Shown piece by piece: positions 33,495 through 39,532 of a stretch of DNA of 39,532 nt (its first letter is position 1; every line of letters begins with the position of its first letter). Below the pieces are notes generated by a model. The model worked only from the letters and a program-made list of their open reading frames with translations, ran no database searches and had not been told where the DNA came from. Location: assembly GCA_024402655.1 (NCBI GenBank), contig JAKSTH010000010.1:1-39532 (forward strand), written 5' to 3'. The stretch comes from Treponema sp. Its GTDB lineage: Bacteria; Spirochaetota; Spirochaetia; Treponematales; Treponemataceae. A program made the position numbers and the translations under genes.

Positions 33495-35324
33495 TTACAT
33501 TTCAATGTAATCTCTAAGACCATTTGCACGACGTGGATGACGAAGTCTTCTTAAAGCTTTTGCTTCAATCTGTCTGATTCGTTCCCTTGTTACATCAAAG
33601 TACAAGCCAACTTCTTCCAAAGTCAAAGAATAACCATCTTCAAGACCAAAACGCATTTTCAATACTTCCTGCTCTCTTGGTGGCAGTGTATTTAATACAG
33701 AACGAAGCTGTTCCTGAAGCAATGTAAATGCAGTCTGTGATGCTGGATTTTCAACTTCTTTATCTTCAATGAAGTCTCCCAATAATGAATCTTCTTCTTC
33801 ACCAATTGGAGTTTCCAAAGAAATTGGTTCTCTTGCAACACTCTTAACCTGTTTTACTTTTACTACTGGCCAGCCAAGCTGCTGTGCAATTTCATCATCA
33901 GTTGGTTCACGACCAAGTTTCTGCATAAGCTGACGGCTTTCTCTAACAACCTTGTTAATCTGTTCAATCATATGAACTGGTACACGGATTGTTCTTGCCT
34001 GATCAGAAATTGATCTTGTAATAGCCTGACGAATCCACCATGTTGCATATGTAGAAAATTTAAATCCTTTACGATATTCAAATTTTTCAACAGCTTTAAT
34101 TAAACCAATGTTTCCTTCCTGAACCAAGTCAAAGAAGTGAAGTCCACGGTTTGTATATTTTTTTGCAATTGAAACTACAAGACGAAGGTTAGCATTAATC
34201 AAACGATTTTTTGCTTTTTCCATCATTACACGGCCATATTCAATATCTTTAGCCATTTTAATGATGTCTTCAACATTATTTTCAAATTCGTATTCAAGTT
34301 TATGGAGTTTTCTGTCAATTTTCTGAATCTGAGTATAGATTTCACGAATTTCATCTGCACTCATATTCAAATCCTGTTCCAGCTTAATTGCCTGTGACTT
34401 GATTGAAATTTTTCTACCCAAAGAACGAAGTTCAGAAGGATTACTGATTCTAAGTTCCTTCATCTTCTTTTCCTGTTTCTGGTGATATTCTTCAATTTTA
34501 ATTGTTGCATCACGATATTTCTGAGTAAACTTATCAAGTTCTTCAGACTGAATATCTACTTTCTGCAATTCTGGCAAGATTTTCTGCTTTAATTCAGTAA
34601 GCTGAGGATTATCAAAAATGGCACTAGACTGTTCACTGTCGAAAAGCTGTTTTTTAATTGCCATGTATTGTTTCATTTCGGCAAGAACAGGTTTAATATG
34701 TTCACCGTAACAGCTCTTTAAGCGGCGTTTATCAGCCATTTCTTCGTTAATTTCTTTACGAGTTTTACCAGGTTCATGAATATCAATTCTTGTAAAAGCT
34801 TTCTGAGCAATTGCAAAGAATTCAGGAATCATAATACCAGAATTTTTAATAACATCTTTAATAATGTTATTTCCTTCTTCCATTGTTTTAGAAAGTTCTA
34901 CTTCCTGTTCAGCTGTAAGAAGATTTTCTTTACCAATTTCACGAAGATAAAGTCTGATTGGATCATCAACACTGGAATCTTTATCACTATTTACTAATCT
35001 GCTTTTTGAAGAAGCAAGTTTTTCAGCATTTTCAATTTCTTCTACTTCAGATGAATCTGCACCTTCATCATCATCATCCTGTTCAAGCATAATGTCTTCA
35101 TCATCTGAATCATCTTCCTGAATAGGTTCTTCTTCCTGACCAATAATATCAGTTTCAATAATCTGGATATTTTTTTCGCTGAGCATTTTAAGAACGCCTT
35201 CCATTTCAGAAGAGTTAATAAAATCCTGACCAAGTACGTCAGTTGCTTCATCCCATGTTATAAAAGATTTGTTTTTTGCAATATCAAGAAGTTTTTGAAT
35301 AGCAGGATTGCTGATTTCTTCCAT
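33495..35324 (-). CDS. rpoD: Housekeeping sigma factor RpoD (SigA)
   Basis: 609 residues. Region 1.1-like N-terminus, an acidic linker at about 64-100, region 1.2 from [12 protein letters not shown] (120-131), a helical non-conserved region, regions 2.1-2.4 with [24 protein letters not shown] and [22 protein letters not shown] in short blocks, and region 4.2 with [20 protein letters not shown]. All parts of a group 1 sigma are present, so it recognises the TTGACA/TATAAT promoters seen in this window. It starts 12 bases after dnaG, with AGGTG as ribosome site: the dnaG-rpoD half of the classical macromolecular synthesis operon. Confidence 0.97.
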   Translation of the reverse strand: MEEISNPAIQKLLDIAKNKSFITWDEATDVLGQDFINSSEMEGVLKMLSEKNIQIIETDIIGQEEEPIQEDDSDDEDIMLEQDDDDEGADSSEVEEIENAEKLASSKSRLVNSDKDSSVDDPIRLYLREIGKENLLTAEQEVELSKTMEEGNNIIKDVIKNSGIMIPEFFAIAQKAFTRIDIHEPGKTRKEINEEMADKRRLKSCYGEHIKPVLAEMKQYMAIKKQLFDSEQSSAIFDNPQLTELKQKILPELQKVDIQSEELDKFTQKYRDATIKIEEYHQKQEKKMKELRISNPSELRSLGRKISIKSQAIKLEQDLNMSADEIREIYTQIQKIDRKLHKLEYEFENNVEDIIKMAKDIEYGRVMMEKAKNRLINANLRLVVSIAKKYTNRGLHFFDLVQEGNIGLIKAVEKFEYRKGFKFSTYATWWIRQAITRSISDQARTIRVPVHMIEQINKVVRESRQLMQKLGREPTDDEIAQQLGWPVVKVKQVKSVAREPISLETPIGEEEDSLLGDFIEDKEVENPASQTAFTLLQEQLRSVLNTLPPREQEVLKMRFGLEDGYSLTLEEVGLYFDVTRERIRQIEAKALRRLRHPRRANGLRDYIEM

Positions 35325-35336
35325 TTACTTTTCACC

Positions 35337-37142
35337 TTATTTTAATAATTGTTGAACCTGAGCATCAAGTTCCATTTTTTGTGTGATCATATTATCAAGA
35401 AGTTTTTTATCATCTTCAGTAGCAACAATAAATTCACGAATTCTTTTTAATAAATCATCCCTTTGTTCTTCAAGTTTATTTTTCTTAATCAATTTAATGG
35501 TATCCTGAACTACTACAGTTACCTTTTCCTTTTGATATACATCGGATGAAATTACTTGTGTAATTAACTGTGCTAAGCCGGTTCCTTCACAGGCAGCTAA
35601 AATGTCAATTTCTGAAAATGTTTTTTTCTGATAACACTCCTCTAGTATTCTGAATAACTGTTTGGCGTGTGGATTTCTAAAATCGTCTTCTTTTAAACTT
35701 GTGCGAAGAATTTCATATTGACTTAGGTCTGCGGTTACTGCAATAAGGCCTCTTAATTCAGCATTAAGGGAAATTGGCAGGTTCTGTTCTACTTTTTCAT
35801 TATTTGACCGGGTTTTAATTCTGTCGCGAGCTTGATTTCGATTTAAAAAGTCCCTTCTCACTGCCTCCGGTTTCAGATTAAACGCCTGACTCAATTGGTC
35901 TAAGCTGGACTCTTTCTGAATTTCAGATTTTAAGGAATCTATATAAGGGAAAAATTCAAGTGCTGCCTGAGTTTTACCCTCTGGTGTATCAATAGGATAC
36001 AGTTTCCCTATCCTATTCAGTAAATAGTCGGAGTCTAATATAGCACTATTTACTTGTGCAGTCAAGTTTTCTTTACCAAAATTCAATAAAATTTCAGCTG
36101 GATCTTTACCACCTTTTAATTGGATAATTTTTACAGGAATATCCTGCTGACGGCACATATAAATTGCTCTGACAGTAGCATTCTGTCCTGCAGCATCTGA
36201 ATCAAAAGAAAGATAAACAGTTTCTACAAAACCACTAATCATTTTTATCTGTTCTTCTGTTAAGGCTGTTCCCAACGGAGCAACTGCATAATCTATGCCG
36301 CTCATATGGTAAGCAATACAATCCATATAACCTTCGCAGAAGATTATTTTTTTATTTGTTCTAATTGAATTTTTAGCAAAATTAAAAGCATATAAAGTTT
36401 CGCGCTTTTTATATTGGATTAATTCACCAGAGTTTAAATATTTTGGATCATTTGGTCCTTGTGGATGTAATATTCTTCCACCAAAAGCAACAACCTGCCC
36501 GTTTCTGTTAAAAATTGGAAACATAAGACGGTCGCTGAAAAAAGAAACATCTTTATAATTTTTACTGAATAACCCTGACTCATTTAAAAATTCATCTGAA
36601 AAGTTTTTAGATTTTAAGAATTTTTTAAGCCAATGACGGTCGGCAGGTGCATAACCTAATTTAAACTTTTCTAAAGTTTCTTTGTTCAATCCTCTTTTAG
36701 TAATATAATCCAAAGCAAACTTTCCAGCTTCTGTTTCCATAAGCATATAATGAAACATAGAAGCTGTTCTTTCATATAAATCTATATACTGATTTACTTT
36801 CTGCTGATGTGAATCATCTTTTTGTGGCACATAACCGTCTTCATATTTGATTGGAATACCGCTTTTTTTAGCCAGTGCAGTAACAGAATCAACATATGAA
36901 AGTTTATCCATTTCCATTAAAAACTTAATTACATCACCAGACTGATGGCAGCCAAAGCAGTAATAAAATTTCTTATCGCCATCTACATGGAAACTGGCTG
37001 TTTTTTCACCATGAAAAGGACAACATCCCCACCAGTCATTTCCAGAACGGCGTTCAAGTTTTGTATAATCACCAATTATGGAAATAATATCAGAAGAGTT
37101 TCTAACCTGTTCAATTGTTGACTGGGAAATAAAGTTTGCCAT
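35337..37142 (-). CDS. dnaG: DNA primase DnaG
   Basis: 601 residues, normal size. The CHC2 zinc domain has Cys41, His44, Cys62 and Cys65. The Toprim catalytic core shows IIFCEGYMDCIA (metal-binding Glu) and YLSFDSDAAG (DxD). The C-terminal 150 residues are the helicase-interaction domain and diverge as usual. It makes RNA primers at the replication fork. Its start lies six bases after the mltG stop with only a weak ribosome site, so translation may be coupled. Confidence 0.97.
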   Translation of the reverse strand: MANFISQSTIEQVRNSSDIISIIGDYTKLERRSGNDWWGCCPFHGEKTASFHVDGDKKFYYCFGCHQSGDVIKFLMEMDKLSYVDSVTALAKKSGIPIKYEDGYVPQKDDSHQQKVNQYIDLYERTASMFHYMLMETEAGKFALDYITKRGLNKETLEKFKLGYAPADRHWLKKFLKSKNFSDEFLNESGLFSKNYKDVSFFSDRLMFPIFNRNGQVVAFGGRILHPQGPNDPKYLNSGELIQYKKRETLYAFNFAKNSIRTNKKIIFCEGYMDCIAYHMSGIDYAVAPLGTALTEEQIKMISGFVETVYLSFDSDAAGQNATVRAIYMCRQQDIPVKIIQLKGGKDPAEILLNFGKENLTAQVNSAILDSDYLLNRIGKLYPIDTPEGKTQAALEFFPYIDSLKSEIQKESSLDQLSQAFNLKPEAVRRDFLNRNQARDRIKTRSNNEKVEQNLPISLNAELRGLIAVTADLSQYEILRTSLKEDDFRNPHAKQLFRILEECYQKKTFSEIDILAACEGTGLAQLITQVISSDVYQKEKVTVVVQDTIKLIKKNKLEEQRDDLLKRIREFIVATEDDKKLLDNMITQKMELDAQVQQLLK

Positions 37143-37148
37143 ATTTTT

Positions 37149-38201
37149 CTATTTTACCAGTACATGAATTTGTTTGTGTTCGTTGAATGTCTTTTTGAAA
37201 ACATGTTTTCCAGCATCTGCATCAATAACCTGGAAAAAGTAATATTCTGTATCAGCTGGTTCAGCAGCAGCTTTAAGAGCAATAATACCAGGATTAGAAA
37301 TAGGACCTGGTGTTAATCCTGCCCACTTATAAGTATTGTATGGACTGTCAATTTTTAAATCTGATTCAAGAATTCTTTCTGGATGTGGCAAACCTTTAAT
37401 TTCAGTTATTATATATTCGATTGTGGCACAAGACTGTAAGCCCATATTAATTTTTATACGGTTTGAAAATACACTTGCAATTAAAGGTGCTTCTTCTGCA
37501 AGTTTATATTCACGTTCAACTACAGAAGCAAGAATTACAGTTTTATTTAAATCTTCAGCAGACATATTTTTAAAAGCTTCAATATCACTGATTTTTTCAA
37601 AAAAGTTATTAACCATTTTTCTGGCAACTTTTTCACCTTTCATATTTACATCAAAATAATAAGTATCTGGGAAAAGGTAGCCTTCTAAAGTATTAAACGG
37701 AATATTATATTCATTTACAATTTCCTGATTTTTACATGCTGCAATAAAGTCTTGGGAAGAACAAACTTCATTGTCTTCAAGAATTTTTCCGATTTTTGAA
37801 ATTGTAAGCCCTTCTGGAATAGAAAGCTTTACATATTCAGATTTTCCAGATGCCAAAAGAAGAATTATATCTGCATAATTCATATTTGGACTGATTTTAT
37901 ACAAACCGCTTTTAAAATCCAGTTTTTCAGGAAATTCATATGATGAATAAATTTTCTTTAAATAATTAGGGCGAAGAAGCAAATAATAAAAGATTTTATT
38001 GTTTTTTATAAGATTCTGGGCTTTTAATTCCTGAGTAATCTGATATGCAGAAGTTCCATATGGAATTTCAAATCTAACAGCTTCTGCATCTGGAGAACTT
38101 TCTACAGGTTTAAACTGGTTATATAACATAACTCCAGCCCCTGCAATTACAATAATAATCAACAATAACAATACTAAAAGAACTTTTATCAGCTTTTTCA
38201 T
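37149..38201 (-). CDS. mltG: MltG, endolytic peptidoglycan transglycosylase
   Basis: 350 residues, YceG family. One N-terminal membrane helix (about 5-27), a LysM-like domain with EIPYGTSAYQITQELKAQNLI, then the catalytic domain with ILASVVEREYKLAEEAPLIASVF in short blocks, where the Glu of VERE is the catalytic acid, and SPYNTYKWAGLTPGPISNPG at the end. It cuts nascent glycan strands at the inner membrane and limits their length, matching the wall-growth theme of the block. Start overlaps the preceding small gene by four bases. Confidence 0.95.
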   Translation of the reverse strand: MKKLIKVLLVLLLLIIIVIAGAGVMLYNQFKPVESSPDAEAVRFEIPYGTSAYQITQELKAQNLIKNNKIFYYLLLRPNYLKKIYSSYEFPEKLDFKSGLYKISPNMNYADIILLLASGKSEYVKLSIPEGLTISKIGKILEDNEVCSSQDFIAACKNQEIVNEYNIPFNTLEGYLFPDTYYFDVNMKGEKVARKMVNNFFEKISDIEAFKNMSAEDLNKTVILASVVEREYKLAEEAPLIASVFSNRIKINMGLQSCATIEYIITEIKGLPHPERILESDLKIDSPYNTYKWAGLTPGPISNPGIIALKAAAEPADTEYYFFQVIDADAGKHVFKKTFNEHKQIHVLVK

Positions 38202-38398
38202 GAATATAATTTTTTTGCCTCTTCTAATGAAAGTGAATTATATATAGCATTTTCTAATGTTGCATAAAATCTTTCAAGACCTTCAGGTAAATCATTCTGT
38301 CTGTCTCTTAAAAACTTTGCCAGTAAAGTAATTTCTTCATTTGAAAAGTTATAATCCAGTTCAGGACCTTTTTTTTCGTTATGGATAATTGTTATCAT
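38198..38398 (-). CDS. Small protein of unknown function between MBL hydrolase and mltG
   Basis: 66 residues. Overlaps both neighbours by four bases (ATGA type at each end), which argues strongly that it is real and translated. The sequence is amphipathic helical with FSNEEITLLAKFLRDRQNDLPEGLERFYATLENAIYN-type character, no cysteines, no membrane part. I do not recognise a family; its place suggests a small regulator of wall growth or simply a conserved Treponema protein. Confidence 0.75.
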   Translation of the reverse strand: MITIIHNEKKGPELDYNFSNEEITLLAKFLRDRQNDLPEGLERFYATLENAIYNSLSLEEAKKLYS

Positions 38399-39330
38399 AA
38401 TTCAATCTCCATATCTTCTTTAGCAAGATAAATTTCCAATTCAGAATGATTAATATATTGAGCATACCAGCGGGCTGCCTGAAGTATATTGTTCAATTTT
38501 TTATCATCGTAAGTTGGTTCGTGATGAAAAAGATAAATTTTCTTAATATTCCATTTTACAGCAAAGTCGATTGCGTAACAGAAAGCTGAATGGCCCCAGT
38601 TTTCTTTTCGATATGCTTCTTCAACTGTGTATTGAGAATCGAGAATTACTAAATCTGCATCTTTAAATACAATTTCTGTTTCAGGATTATCTTCAAAATC
38701 TTTTGATTTAAGTTCTACATCTGTTGCGTAAACAACTTTTTTATTACCTTCACGAATTGAATAACTGTAAGATGAACCAGGATGGGACATTTCACAGCAA
38801 TGAATTGTAGTTCCTTCCAGTTCTACAGCTTTTCCCGCTTCCATTTTGTGAAAACTCATGTTTTTTGTAAAAGCTTCAAAAGTAACTGGATAATATGGAT
38901 CTGTCATCTGATATGAAAGATATTCTTTTGCATTTTCTACAGGGGAATAAACATCAAAAGAAGCTAAAGGATTATATGCAAAATCGAAAAAAGGAAGTCC
39001 CTGAATATGATCCCAATGTAAGTGTGAAAAGAAAAGATTAAAATGTCTGTCTATTGGAATAAGATTTGACTTACCATATCCACGAATACCGCTGCCTGCA
39101 TCGAAAACTAATTCATTTTTTCCTGAACGAATCTGGACACAAGCAGTATTTCCACCTGTTGTTCCAAAAATCCAGTCTGGTAATGAAGAAACAAATTTTG
39201 CTCGTGATTGAGCAGATTCTAGGTCTTGAGGTGTAATGCGCTGAACAGCTGCCATTATTTTGGATTGGATTTGCTGTGGTGTTAAAGGAGTTGGTATAGA
39301 ACCTCTAACGCCCCAAAAATGAATAAACAC
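38395..39330 (-). CDS. MBL-fold metallo-hydrolase
   Basis: 311 residues starting with GTG, supported by GGGG five to six bases ahead. The zinc motif is SHLHWDHIQGLPFF (HxHxDH), with further ligands in CEMSHPGSS, YATDVE and FHHEPTYDD. The opening FWGVRGSIPTP and TGGNTACVQI are typical of the PhnP/RNase Z-like branch often found as response-regulator-linked or cyclic phosphodiesterase proteins. Cytosolic; a phosphodiester or cyclic-nucleotide substrate is possible but not shown. It is the first gene of the long core block. Confidence 0.85.
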   Translation of the reverse strand: MFIHFWGVRGSIPTPLTPQQIQSKIMAAVQRITPQDLESAQSRAKFVSSLPDWIFGTTGGNTACVQIRSGKNELVFDAGSGIRGYGKSNLIPIDRHFNLFFSHLHWDHIQGLPFFDFAYNPLASFDVYSPVENAKEYLSYQMTDPYYPVTFEAFTKNMSFHKMEAGKAVELEGTTIHCCEMSHPGSSYSYSIREGNKKVVYATDVELKSKDFEDNPETEIVFKDADLVILDSQYTVEEAYRKENWGHSAFCYAIDFAVKWNIKKIYLFHHEPTYDDKKLNNILQAARWYAQYINHSELEIYLAKEDMEIEL

Positions 39331-39352
39331 TTTTTCCCCTTTTTGTTAAAGC

Positions 39353-39383
39353 AAAAAAAAAGAGTTAGAATTATCTAACTCTT
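39353..39383 (-). terminator. Terminator after tRNA-Tyr
   Basis: On the minus strand GAGTTAGA and TCTAACTC pair perfectly, extended by A-T pairs, and nine T follow. It lies directly before the ribosome site of the MBL hydrolase gene. Confidence 0.8.
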
Positions 39384-39391
39384 CGTAACCT

Positions 39392-39473
39392 TGGGGAGTA
39401 GAGGACTCGAACCTCTGAAGACGAAAGTCGAGGGATTTACAGTCCCTTGCAATTGCCGCTATGCGAACTCCCC
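39392..39473 (-). tRNA. tRNA-Tyr (anticodon GTA)
   Basis: 82 bases. Acceptor GGGGAGT pairs with ACTCCCC and A73 follows. The anticodon arm GGGA-CTGTAAA-TCCC gives GTA. A long variable arm, as expected for a class II bacterial tRNA-Tyr, precedes a standard T-arm AGAGG-TTCGAGT-CCTCT. CCA is not encoded and must be added after transcription. Confidence 0.95.
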
Positions 39474-39480
39474 TTTTATA

Positions 39481-39532
39481 AGCTGCTTGTAGGATTTGGA
39501 CCCACGACCCCGAGATTACAAATCACGTGCTC
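39481..39532 (-). tRNA. tRNA-Thr (anticodon TGT), 3' part only
   Basis: The visible part runs from the D-arm to the 3' end. The anticodon loop TTTGTAA gives TGT for Thr. The 3' acceptor strand AAGCAGC ends with T73 and no CCA. Two oddities: positions 29 and 41 are T opposite T within the anticodon stem, and the T-loop reads TCCAAAT, C replacing the near-universal T55. The 5' half lies outside the window. It is followed after seven bases by tRNA-Tyr. Confidence 0.85.

Overview
This AT-rich window looks like a spirochaete chromosome, most likely a commensal gut or rumen Treponema. The best evidence is the right half: dnaG, rpoD, a zinc-ribbon coiled-coil protein, a TPR protein, mreB, mreC, mreD, PBP2 and rodA lie in one direction, the order I recall for Treponema pallidum. 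OmpA-type lipid-free envelope proteins, a methyl-accepting chemotaxis protein and c-di-GMP proteins fit the same group. The species assignment is inference. I see no phage, insertion sequence or CRISPR array.

Left edge (1-4044): the 5' end of an exported protein gene on the minus strand, then on the plus strand a glycosyltransferase overlapping an ABC lipid or glycan flippase, then plsC.

Nickel-pincer cofactor block (4076-10692, minus strand): a DUF3842 protein, the three parts of a nickel ECF transporter (CbiM/NikMN, CbiQ, CbiO), then larB, larC and larE, and last a UlaG-like metallo-beta-lactamase-fold hydrolase. The genes abut or overlap, so they probably form one operon that imports nickel and builds the nickel-pincer nucleotide (NPN). 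No LarA-type user enzyme is present in the window. The leader contains two tandem hairpins with the same AGAA loop, and a strong hairpin with a T-run sits just before cbiM.

Middle accessory region (10803-25095): an OmpA-like protein, a PLP aminotransferase, an SGNH hydrolase, a chemotaxis receptor, an outer-membrane barrel candidate, a beta-helix lipoprotein, a membrane HD-GYP protein, a GntR/YtrA regulator with its two-gene ABC exporter, and a cytosolic LacI-type sensor fused to a GGDEF domain. These are mostly single genes or small operons separated by visible terminators and promoters.

Core block (25100-39330, minus strand): MBL-fold hydrolase, a 66-residue protein, mltG, dnaG, rpoD, zinc-ribbon protein, RNase P RNA, TPR protein, mreBCD, PBP2, rodA and an acidic 118-residue protein. 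It links replication priming, housekeeping transcription, tRNA processing and cell-wall elongation. RNase P RNA is wedged between two protein genes with 7 and 13 bases to spare. Upstream lie tRNA-Tyr and an incomplete tRNA-Thr with unusual bases.

Recurring themes worth checking are several starts that have a -10-like hexamer 6-8 bases before the ATG and no Shine-Dalgarno (possible leaderless mRNAs), and an identical 11-mer ahead of three gene starts.
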